A stretch of 64,000 nt of DNA from Zygnema circumcarinatum (lineage: Eukaryota > Streptophyta > Zygnematophyceae > Zygnematales > Zygnemataceae), in the NCBI GenBank assembly GCA_037447605.1, contig CM074804.1, forward strand, positions 7,029,249 to 7,093,248, written 5' to 3'. A program made the position numbers and the translations under genes. Under the pieces are notes generated by a model. That model searched no databases. It was not told the DNA's origin and saw only the letters and a program-made list of their open reading frames with translations. Below are positions 28,192-38,868 of the stretch, in pieces (the stretch's first letter is position 1; each line of letters opens with the position of its first letter).

Positions 28192-31100
28192 ATGGCCTCG
28201 TGTGCAATCTCTTGCAGTAGCTTCTGCTCCAAAACAAATGATGCATTTGGCCTTCTGACAAGTACCAGATGGCAGAATTCTGTCGCAATATGGCAAGCAA
28301 GAGGTTGGTCCAGTTACAAGGGGAAGAAACCTGCTGGAGCTCGCGTTGGCCTTTCCAGGAGCTCTCCTATGCGGAGGAGGAATTACTCGGTTAGGTGTGC
28401 TGATTCCGAAGGTCAGCATGATGCGGCTTTGTTCAATAAGCCAGAAGGGCGACATCCAATTCGAAGATATTTCGACGATGCACGGTTTGCTCCCTTCCCT
28501 CCTCCCTTTTCCTTCCATATTTAGCCATCAGCGGCAGCTTGAAGGGACTTCTTCGATTATGTCAAGTCAGTCACTGAAACGTCGTACACGATTATGCTTG
28601 TGCGCCATTTTCTGGCACAAGTCAGCTGGAGACATGAGGCAGCTCGCCTGAAGTCTAAGCCGATTTTCAGAACTTTCACTATAAACAAAAGTTTCACATA
28701 GCTATTAGAGAGTCCTAATGAGTTTTTCGGATTGTGTACAAGGATTTTTCCCTTTTGGGTAAAAAACAACACGATCTCGGAGCTCTCTCTTACAGGGCTG
28801 TTGCCATCTTGTTTGATTCATTTCTCCAGAGGCCCTCTGAATAGAATTCTGAGAGATGAAGTTGGCCGCGATGTTATCGCTTTGGCACTTCCGGCGGCAT
28901 TGATGGCCATGTCCGATCCTGTGGTTCAATTGACGGAGACTGCCATTGTGTCAAGGATCGGTACTTTCCTTCCATTCACTAGTCAATGGTCAGATGGTTT
29001 GCGTGACGAAAGCAAGAAGAATGCTTCTTCTTGCAACGAATTCTTGGCCTGTAAGGTTAGCCAACTGGCTATGAACGTACAAAATTGCGAATAACTATTT
29101 ATCGTAATGGAGGAGGTACAGGCGGTTCAGCTCTTGGCAACTGGAGTACTAGGGAACTCTTTGTATTGGTGATTAGTGTTGTGAGAAACGAGTTATATGT
29201 TGACTTGGTTGGGTCATTGAACTGGGGGTTCCAGCAATGTGTTTGACAGCGATGACTTGGGCATTCAAGTGGCTGCGATAGCCTGGCCAGCTTTTCTGGC
29301 CTTGGCAGCCGACCCGCTTGCGTCCCTCACGGACACATATTTTATCGCTCAAATAGGTATTCTTGAAGTGGGAATCCTGAATGCAAGCACTTAACCGGGC
29401 CGTGCGTGTTGGTTAATGCTTCTGTTTCCCTGTGCATTCTACAATAGATGCACTATGCAGGGCAGTGTTCAGAAATTAGCAGATTGGCACCGTTAGCGTT
29501 CTGGCCTGTGCTGCTGTTCAGTGACTATGTCGAATGAGGCATATGCCATTGTAGAAACTTGAGATCAGTCGACTTGAACATCTCACCAAATTTCGGAAAG
29601 CAAGCGTGCAGTTTTACTCAAAGAAGGGATAGTTATTTGGCGCCCTTTCAGGTCCCGTTGAGTTGGCAGCCGTTGGTGTGTCGATCTCAATATTCAATTT
29701 GGTCTCGAAAGTGTTCAACTTCCCACTACTCAATGTCACGACTTCATTCGTAGCGGAGGACGAGGAGGCAGCTGAAGCTCAACGGAAGCTTGCTCCTGGT
29801 ATGTTCGCATTAGCTGTGATTTATTCCACTTTGCTGTCCATCCCAACCTATTTTTTGATAAATGTTCCCTTTCCCAGAAACCGTTTTGCTGGCAGGATCA
29901 TGGAGGTTGATATCTCTTGGTGAATCGGCTCTGAAATGGATTTCCGCAGATTCATCAGACTCAAAATGGTTGCTGCAATATAATGGAGAAGCATTGAACG
30001 AACCTTATCTTTTTTTAATCGTGCAAGTTGAATCTAGGTGCTCTTTAAATCCGCAGTTGAATTATCTACTGTTCGCGTATAATCGTCATTGTTTGCAGTG
30101 GCTGATTTCCATTCCGTAGTGTCGAATCATATGGTACGGTTTGGTACCTTTCACTAAGATTACTCTAGCATTTCAAATTGGAAAGCTACAACCTATATTA
30201 TTGGCTAAAGTGATGAAACCTCATCGTCAGAATGCGAGTGTTGATCTTCCCCCTATTTGTTATCGGGGAGGTTTTGCTAGTCTCTAGGTTCTCTAGTTTG
30301 CGTGCTTCTATTCAAGAGTACTTTTGCAGAACTAACTATTGGGTCGTCGTCTTTTTTGGAATGGTGCATGTTTTCTGTGTAACAGGCGATGAAAAACCCT
30401 CGAAGCCAGCATTACCTGCAGTATCATCTGCACTTTTGTTGGGGACAATCCTTGGCCTTGTGGAGGCTGCATTTCTAATTTTTGGAGCTGGCAGCGTACT
30501 CGACATTATGGGCGTGCCTCTGGTTTGTTCTTGGCTGATTACACCTCACATAACATGATTTAATTCGCTGTTCCCTTCTAGCTGGTTGTAGAAATTTTCT
30601 ATCTTCATTGTAAAGTGTTCCGCTCTCTCGCCCTTACTGTTTCTTTCCCCTCTTCTCTCTCTCTCTCCCTCTCTCTCTTCTATTAATCCCTTAAAGAATG
30701 GAGAAAATGCAATTACTCGGAGTTGACTGAAGTCAGCAGGATAAAATCACTGCCCGAGGAAGATGTGCTTTATCAAACGAGTGAGCGCTATTGCATTGTT
30801 GCTGTTTTATGCAGAATTCAGCGATGAGAGGTCCAGCAACCGAGTACCTTGCATTGCGAGCTATTGGTGCACCGGCTGTGGTGGTGGCTCTTGCCACCCA
30901 GGGTGTGTTTCGAGGGTTCAAAGATACCAAGACACCCCTCTATGCTACAGGTGGTGTACTTGGCCCAAAGTGGTTCAGTTCAGTACACTCTACAGACACT
31001 AGTTGCCATACTGCACATTGTGTAATGGGGACTCCTTTCTGAATTTTGTTGTTTTTGTGCTCCTATTCATCAGAGAGTATTCATCTGGAAAAACTCCATG

Positions 31101-33733
31101 CAAAAGCTCACTAGGATTTATGGATCTTGGATCCGCAGTGGGGGCAAACTTGATGAACGTCGCTTTGGATCCTCTTTTCATGTTTGGTTTCGGATTTGGT
31201 GTAAGCGGCGCAGCGGTAGCTACTGTCATTTCACAGTAAGCTCACTGCAGACTTTTGCTGGATGGTTTCCTGTATTACATTTTGGAGTCGTGCTGGTTTG
31301 CAAGTTGTACTTCTTACATTGACACAGAAGCACCATTGGCCATAGTTCACAAGGATTCTGTTCTGTCCGAAGCAGCAATTGGGATATACCATAGACCAAA
31401 CGCGATAGGTCGCTAGCGAAAATGCACAATTGTTTCTTATATCTCTGAATCAGATAGGTACACTTTATTGGAAGCACGAAACATATACCAGGATATAGTC
31501 CTGCGCATCTTATGGGGTTGACCTATCATGCACATGACTGCAATTCAGATGGTCATTTGACGATCGTGGCCCTCACATTCACCAGCCTGCTTGTCCGCTG
31601 CATTGAGCATTGACTAGGGCAAGCAAGTCGAAGGCCCTGGCCAAACGAAAAGAAATCAACGTTAGAATGAATTGTTTGTGATTCTGTTTTGCGTCAATGT
31701 CAAGCGCATATGCCTGTATGGATGGACAGGTATCTGATGGCAGGGGTACTACTTTGGAATCTCCGAAAGCGTGTAACTCTGATCCCGCCTCGCTTTGAGG
31801 ATCTACGCATTGAGCGTTTTCTAAAATCCGGTAAGTTAGTATATGGAGAAGCGGGGTATCTGACGCGATGTCGGAGGCCAATGCTTGCTTTGTGTTAAAG
31901 AGGCTTGACTGCATAGCGGTCCCACATGCTGTTGCAATATCGAGCAACTCAGAGAAGTTGTGTATTGAAACCGATGAATTGTGGTCTCTTGCTATCCTCT
32001 ATTTTAGAGGTATTTTGAAACTTGCCATGTATCTCCTTCCAGGTGGTCTTCTCCTTGGGCGAACACTCGCACTGTTGAGCACCATGACTCTCGCAACATC
32101 CATGGCAGCACGTCAAGGAAGCACGGCCATGGCTGCGCATCAAGTCTGCCTTCAGATATGGCTGGCCGCATCTTTGCTTAGTGACTCTATCGCTCTTGCT
32201 GGCCAAGTAAGTGAATATTCTGAAACACCGATTAAGTTATGAGTTATGATCTCACCAGCATGGCTAGCTTCATGAACCTTGCAAATTTGTAGCCTTCATT
32301 TTTTTATGAAGGTAGCTAATTTGTTTATGTTCACTCAAGTGTAGGGTATAATTACTCAAAATATGTTTGCAAACACTACTTTATGTGGGCACTTGTTGAT
32401 CATGCTCTTACCTTCTGACATTATGGAGATTGTGTTCTGTGAACAGACTCTGCTAGCAAGTGCTTTTGCGAAGGGGGATTACGTGCGTGCGAAGGAGATT
32501 ATGTATAGAATTTTGCAGGTTGGTCTACCTGACCTTTGTGATGCCATGAATGTGCTAGAAACGGATTCGCAATGCCAATTTGAATGGCAAATTGCCGTGA
32601 GTGAGTCATGTATTTGTTTATACCCCGTGTCCATGGTGAGTACTTGTTTGCATATTAAACAGCCTTTCGATCGTCAACCACGTTTCCTTGCAAATTGAGT
32701 AGCTGACGGCGCACTTTGCTGTGAATGCTGAACTAAAGATCTATTCCTACTGTTATGCAGCTTGGCCTTGCCATGGGATTGCTTATGGCAACTCTGCTGT
32801 CTCTGGGAGCGGGCATCATTCCACGAATCTTTTCAGACGACCCCGGAGTTCTTGATGCCATGGTTGTCATCTTTCCGGTCAGACTTGCATCCTTACCGCT
32901 CCTCCTCTCTAAATCAAATTGATTTGGCTTTATGTATACAGGAGTGTGCATCTGCCCTCTTTGGCTGCATGAGTTCGAGCAGCAGACACTTTGCATCTCC
33001 ATAGCTGTCCTTGGATTATTCTTAAGGTAGCATTTTTTACCCCGCTCGCTTCGCAGGCCGTACTGTTGCGTGTTTGGCTCAATCTATTTGCGGCTTTGGC
33101 CAGCCAACCGTTGCGATTACTTTATTCTCGGTGGATATGGATCTCTTGTCCATTCTGAGCTACCCTACTCTTTCTCTTACATGTATGGCGTTGTGGTGGT
33201 CCAGTTCGTAGCTGCCACACAGCCCATCACTTCTATGGCGTTTGTATTCGACGGTATCCTCTACGGGGCATCAGACTTTGGATATGCAGCAACCGCGATG
33301 GTAAAGCCTCTGTCAGAAACTCTTCCTACATCTTGTAAGGTGGGGAGTCACGGCTGTTCTCTTCTTGTTGGTTCTTTCCCGTGCAAATCGCTCAATATAC
33401 CGCGGGAGGGTTGCAGATAGTGCTCGTTATACCTGTTGTTGGTGTGCTACTAGTCGCGCCCAAGTTCGTTGGCGTGGGAGGAGTTTGGATGGGCCTCACA
33501 TTGATCATGAGTGCACGAATGTTTGCTGGTTTTGCCCGGTAAGCAGTTTGACTCCATCTTCAAACCGCTTTTTCATAACTGTGAGCACTGTAAGTTTGCC
33601 GCGGTTGCTTTCTCCTGAGGGGGATGGGATCCGTGGGGACAATTGATGTCACAGGGTGGGAACTGCGAGTGGACCATGGCATGTGCTGCGCATAAAGCCG
33701 ACCCCGAGGATGGAAGACCGGGGAAGCTCATGA
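28192..33733 (+). CDS. MATE efflux family protein, plastid-type (DETOXIFICATION 44-like)
   Basis: Thirteen exon positions: 28192-28484, then either 28830-28960 (A) or 29235-29356 (B), then 29652-29798, 30386-30522, 30815-30950, 31115-31235, 31730-31830, 32043-32206, 32447-32518, 32761-32877, 33205-33300, 33417-33538 and 33655-33733. The product has 571 residues with A or 568 with B. MATE carriers exchange organic cations, citrate or phenolic compounds for H+ or Na+ across membranes. Exon 1 is Ser/Arg-rich without clear helices, like a plastid transit peptide. Then come ELAAVGVSISIFNLVSKVF, LLNVTTSFVAEDEEA, GFKDTKTPLYAT, ATSMAARQGSTAMAAHQ and AFVFDGILYGASDFGYAA, spread over about 12 helices. 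The family is closest to DTX44 by pattern. The substrate cannot be told. Exons A and B both encode the first helix; see their own entries. Confidence 0.92.
28830..28960 (+). other. MATE alternative first-helix exon A
   Basis: 131 bases, entered in phase 2 (CG + A) and left in phase 1 (G before GTACTT). It encodes GRDVIALALPAALMAMSDP and ends TETAIVSRIG. It has its own pyrimidine-rich acceptor (tttctccag). It aligns with exon B over 36 residues with about 15 identities. Including both exons would shift the reading frame. Confidence 0.8.
29235..29356 (+). other. MATE alternative first-helix exon B
   Basis: 122 bases (or 107 if the second AG at 29249 is used). It has the same entry phase 2 and exit phase 1 as exon A. 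It encodes DDLGIQVAAIAWPAFLALAA followed by DPLASLTDTYFIAQIG. Its ADPLASLTDT stretch is the closer match to the ADPxxSLxDT motif usual in plant plastid MATE proteins, so B may be the constitutive form and A the newer or specialised copy. Confidence 0.8.
30654..30681. repeat. CT microsatellite in MATE intron
   Basis: An interrupted (CT)n run (tcttctctctctctctccctctctctctt) inside the intron before the exon at 30815. Simple low-complexity DNA. Confidence 0.9.
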
Positions 33734-34355
33734 GAGTGAGAGTCAGTCGGGCTGCGCGCCTGCTCAAGAATTATAGGACTTGTTTTTTTTTTGCGTTTGC
33801 GTCCATCTCCTGTTGGAGGTTCGTTAGTCTTTCCTTTGTCAGCTAGCCACGTGCTCAGTTTTAAGCATAGTTCCAGTTGCCAACTTCACATCGGTAAGAA
33901 AAAGAGTTTACGTGTGTCCTTCGCCTTTCGGTGGCACGCAGAATCGTTTTACTTTGTGCCTTCTGTCGAACAATAAAAGGATGTGGCTAGTGGCTACATG
34001 GGGCTCACTTGTAATCTGATCACAGAGTTACTTTTGCTCGGGCCAACTGCGAGAGCTGAGAAAGGCATCAGTAATAATTTGACTTTGAACTTGAATTTTG
34101 AATTGAAAACATCTTTTCGTACGTACTCGTGAAGGTATCCTCACTTAAGCCGACAGTGCATGACTCTAAATGAGGCGGTTCCATGCAACTTGTCTGTTGT
34201 CTTTACGACCCTACTATTCTTTTTGAAAAAAAAAGTTTCACTTTCTCATGGGTTTCAATAAACTTCTAATGGCGATGGGTTTCCATTGCTTGCTGTACAT
34301 AACTACTCATGTGCAGTATTCTCACCAGTCGAATCGAATCACATGCAGTGCCGAA
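33734..34355. other. Convergent 3' region between MATE and the DnaJ-type gene
   Basis: 622 bases between two stop codons. No coding exon is recognised. A possible plant polyadenylation word aataaa occurs at 33972 on the plus strand and again at 34258. The two 3' UTRs should share this space. Confidence 0.5.
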
Positions 34356-37300
34356 TCAGGAGAGAACAACGTCACTCTTCGTTTGCCTCAACGTCGCTGA
34401 CCCATCAAGAACGGACGACACGAACTGCTCAACGTTCTCCATGTTGAACGGCCCGTCATAAACTGCAAACCTCTTGCGTTTTGGTTTGTATGCCAAAATG
34501 ACCACCTGTCCTTTGGCCGGTGGCTTGACACCCGCAAACGCTCCAAGGAATGATTTTTGTTTGGACAAATCCACCATGCTGTACGACACTGCTGACGTGC
34601 TTCCAGCAACTCTTCTCAGAAGCGATTTCTGAGATACCTGACCATAGACATTCAGGACGAAGCGAGCATCCGATCAGGATACAAGGGGTCAAAGCATCAA
34701 AGCATTTCACCTGTCCCTTCATTTGTGAGTACTAATCCTTCTCGGTTCAAATTGACATATCAAACAGTCTGCCGATGGTCCAACTAAACAAAGAACAATA
34801 GGTGGCATATAAATCAGAAATCGTATTAACCGCAGAGAGGTTTGAGGCACTCACCTCGAGGAGTACCTTCGCGGCTTCATCAGATGTCTTGGCTGATGCG
34901 ACAGCAAATATAACACATAGAGGAGTATCTGAACCACAGAGGTGACTCTGAGTAGCTTTTGAAAGCATAGAAACTCCCAATGGGCCCGCAGCTTTGCCCT
35001 TGCGTTCCAATACCTCCAACCATGCGTGTAGCGACTCTAAGCTCGTCTTGCCTGTGAACCGCATCTCCTCTCCGCTAGGCAGCACGCCCACCACGGAGGG
35101 TGCGGCTGTCACTCCAAACTTCTGTGCAAGTACGTGGTCTGCAGGCTGATCCGGCACCTGCACCAATCATGACCACACCCCTCCACCCTCAGAAGTAGCA
35201 ACTGGCATAAAGTAAAGAGCACCATAACCTGAGAATTAAGATTGTAAGGACGCTTGTCATTGCCAGAGATTCGTTCTAAATCTTAGAACCATGTACGTAC
35301 TGCCTAGTTCTATAGGTTGAAAAGACTGCAGGGGGTAGGGGAGGGGGAGGGGGAGGGCAGTCACTCGGCCAATACATTAAAATGTTGAAAACCCACCTGT
35401 ACTTCAAAAAGCTTCACGCGTTCCTTGAAGGCTTCGCTCAAGGAGCGCCAAACGGTAGGTGTAGCGGGCTTGTTCGTGAAAAGTATGGCTCTGGGCGACT
35501 CCGCCGCTTGCGCGAAGCGCTTTTCAAAGTTAGACGGATTTAACTTAACAGAATGATTTGGCAATTGGGACAGACACCAACTGATTATAGCTGTTTTGGA
35601 GATACGGCCCTTGTAGGAGAGAGGCTTCGCTTTGGCTGGAATTCCCCACGGGAACAGAGATGCAGAAACCTTTCCAGAGGCATGTTTTGCACATAGACTT
35701 TGTTCCTCCTGGCAGTTCACGACTCCAATCTGTAAATGCGAAAAGCGCCAAAAAGAAGTTGTATTAATCAGGTCAGCTGAATCACAGACATGTTCACAGT
35801 TGCTAATTTCGTTTAACGGACTGAGAAAACCAGCCACTGATACAATATCCCACGGCACTAGTCAGAGTGTACTATTGAAGTTTACATAAGAAGAGCATTC
35901 CAGGCAAAACTATGATTCCAACCATTGCGATTTACCTTCAGAAGACCCTTCAGCTCCTTCAGCGCCTCCTCCACCTCAGCCCTAGCTGCAGCAGCCTCCG
36001 AATGCGTGAGATCAACGAAAAAGACCAGCCACGGCTCCACTACTTTCAGCACCTTCTCCTTGAAGCTCGAATGGCTTAACGTTTCCAACCCCTTCAAATT
36101 TCTCCAAACGCCAGCAGTGCCGTCCTGATGTGTAGAACCCGCTTGATGACCATCTCCAAAGCCTTCGAATATATTCTGGAAAAACCCGCGATCTCTTCCA
36201 CCCTCGCTACTTTGACCAAAATTGAATTGAAACTGCTTACTACCACCAAAGAAGGACTCGAATGGGATCTCCTCTGGTCCTGCTCCCCCACTTGAATGCT
36301 GGTGAAAAGTGAAGTGTCTGCCATCACCTCCTTGTCTGTGAAAACCCCCCGAACCTCCAAAAGGGTCGGGCCCACCATTGCCAGCACCCTTCATACCTTC
36401 CTCTCCATACATATCATACTGTTTCCTCTTCTCCTCATCTGAAAGAATATCGTATGCTGCAAGTATATAGGCAGCAAAAAATCCAGCAATCAAGAGATCA
36501 TTGCTCTCGAACTTTTTAAGCCAGAGCGCGCAATCCTACTCCTCATCTAGGACACGTTTTCAAGCCTCGTAAGCAGCTCAGACCACCATTGGAGATTATT
36601 AGGCAGTGCTGAAGCACACAGAGTGAGAAGGCGATAAAGAAACGTAGAGTGTTTTCACCAACATGTTTTGTTTCAAGCAAAAAACACCTACCAAATGTAA
36701 ACGCCACATAATGGAGCCATGCAGTAGCACACAATCTGAGAGGAAAATTCTTCTCTCAACTTGATATCCTTCCAAGTAACATGAGTACGAGGTCATATAC
36801 TTACCATTTGAGATTTCCTGGAATTTGGATTCAGCGCTCTTAGATGGGTTTTTATCAGGGTGATATTTCATGGATAATCTGCACATGATTGTGAGAAAAT
36901 CCTTCAGCAAGCCATCACCTGGAAGGCGGTCCGTCGATGACTACCGTTTCAACATTTTCATTTTCCATTTTATTTTAAAAATTACTGTTTTCCTCTCCGC
37001 AATGAACAGAGGAAGAGAGCCATGCGGTAAACTGAACACATACTTGTGGAAGGCTTTTTTTATTTCACGATCACTGGCGCTCTTATCCACGCCGAGAATC
37101 TGCATCCGCCCATATGATACACCGTAACAAGCCAAAAAAAACCAACAATAGCTTGATAAAGCACTCGAATAGCACAGAAAAGACACCAGTTAATGGGACG
37201 GCAATCCAGGAAGAAAAGGCTCACTGCTTCAGCAATACCCGCTCACATCCATTCCAGCAGTCACACCTAAGACTAAGAAAAATAAATTCGACCATTCATT

Positions 37301-37557
37301 TCTCCAAGTTCGGAATGTTGAAAAAAACGCTTTTGTAAAAGGATTCACCTGTGGCCTCCTCTGTCCCTTTTAAGCATCACAGCAGCCTATCAAACCAAGT
37401 GATAAGAAAAAAAATAGGAAGCATTGGGAAACAAGCCCTGAAAAGAACAAAGCCGAAGTACCTTGTAGTAATCCTTTCCTCCGCAGACAAACGTTGCCAG
37501 CAAGACAAACACCACCAGCCGTGCAAGCGTAGCCAACGAGGCTCCCGCCCCGGCCAT
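34356..37557 (-). CDS. ER-type DnaJ protein with thioredoxin-fold C-terminal domains
   Basis: Seven exons (37462-37557, 37044-37099, 36805-36878, 35936-36456, 35397-35729, 34855-35157, 34356-34637) give 554 residues, all in phase. Residues 1-27 form a hydrophobic signal sequence (LARLVVFVLLATFVCG). The J-domain follows directly: KDYYK, LGVDKSASDREIKKAF, the catalytic HPD in MKYHPDKNP, and AYDILSDEEKRKQYD. A Gly/Phe-rich region then runs to about residue 190. After it come thioredoxin-like stretches such as PWLVFFVDLTHSE, IGVVNCQEEQSLCAKHA, FGVTAAPSVVGVLPSGEEM and VVILAYKPKRKRF. The expected Cys-x-x-Cys is absent from the first thioredoxin segment and no KDEL-type tail is present. It should stimulate an ER-lumenal Hsp70, with a binding rather than oxidoreductase role for the thioredoxin folds (inferred). 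It resembles DNAJC10/DNAJC16-like proteins. It is head-to-head with the PhzF gene. Confidence 0.88.
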
Positions 37558-38868
37558 AGATGTATACCTCCAGAGCACAAAGACTTGGTCGCAAAGCCTA
37601 TGATCCCTCCCTCCCGCCTGCAGACCAGTCCAGACCACACCCCTTTCTCTCCCTCTCTCTCTCCCTCGCCGTATGGGACGGAAGAGGGGAGAAGTGCCAC
37701 GCTGTTTTGCTGACGTGGCGACCGCTGGTTGGCTTCACGGCGTCGACCGACTCCAGCGACCAATGGCGTCACGGCAAATTCTGGGAGCTGCCGGGGACGC
37801 GCCACGTGTACAGTGACTTAGGCGACTTTCCATGTACAACATACAGTTTATGTAGTTTTACGGTAATTCGGAACATGTGACGCGAAGCGTTCTGTCAGAA
37901 AAGCAGCTTCTGGAATTCAGGGCCAATTGCCAACGGTCGTAGAAACGGATGGGCATGTGACCCATGAGAGGGAACATGGGAGAGGCCAACACAAGGCGAG
38001 GACCAGATGAGATGGTACCACGTGACCGTGTTGTTGTTGTTGGGCCTAGGAGCAAACTTGTGCTCAAAGCTCGTTTTTTATTCCCACACGATGGGGAGTT
38101 TCCTTTGTAACCAGCTGGCTCCTCGTAGTTCCCTTCCCCGTGTTGGCTTTGTGCATGCATGCATACATCCGCCTCGTTTGTGGTCCTAGCGAAGAGGGCA
38201 GCAGAATTGTGATTTTTTCGGTTTCAAGATGTTATTTTATTGTGACCGCAACCGTGCGATCGATTGTGCCGTGAGCGACGCTCCGCCGTTCGATGTTGGC
38301 GTGGTACGGACTCTTGGAAATAGGTACAAAATTCTACAACACGAAACCAGTACCTCCTGGTTCTCGCAAACTTTGGTTTTGCCATATATCAAAATGAATA
38401 CTGTGTTCGAGCTTAAGGCCTGAGATAACCAAAACAACCCATATAATTTTATTTTTGAATATACACTGAGAAGTATTGTTTCAGAAATATTTCGATACTC
38501 ACTTCAAGCTTGAAAAGTTATTCGCAGAATACTTCTTCTCCTCCGCTCATGAAAGACAAAAGTACCGTATGCATGTCGTCATAACCGTACATTAATGACG
38601 CATCCCGGACTCTTGAAACAGCCCTCATTCTTCCTCGTACGGTACGGACGGCTGTCTTTAGGCCCAAACCGTACATTAGACCATACGAACACTCGTACGG
38701 CTTCCTGAGGCCGTACGGCAAAGCCTTTCCCCGAGCACCTTCTTGGAAGGCGCAGACCAGAAGCCGAAGCCGAAGGCTGCAGGCAGCCATGGCTGTCTTC
38801 AGAGGGGACGGGGAGGGGGCTCCTCTGCATCTGTCGGGAGCTGCGAGCTGCACTCCGCCGCTTCTGCA
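37558..38868. promoter_or_regulatory. Divergent intergenic region DnaJ/PhzF
   Basis: About 1.3 kb between the start codons of opposed genes. It holds a CT-rich stretch at 37640-37668 just upstream of the DnaJ gene, which may be a plant Y-patch, and two ACGTG/CACGTG-like words (ccacgtgt at 37803-37810 and ccacgtga at 38019-38026) that resemble G-box or ABRE sites. The CGTACGG cluster at 38586-38720 is also here. No coding exon is recognised. Confidence 0.5.
38586..38720. repeat. Cluster of CCGTAC / CGTACGG words upstream of PhzF
   Basis: Seven occurrences of the core GTAC in CCGTAC or CGTACGG context within 135 bases (aaccgtaca, ctcgtacggtacggacgg, aaccgtaca, ctcgtacgg, ggccgtacggc). CCGTACGG is a perfect palindrome, and the last copy extends to GCCGTACGGC. 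Two further copies lie at 15416-15440 upstream of FTRV. The role is unknown. Confidence 0.75.

Noticed and set aside
28830-29356. Duplicate MATE helix exons as two tandem MATE genes
   Set aside because: All downstream exons occur once and no second promoter, first exon or C-terminus is present. An internal exon duplication fits better.
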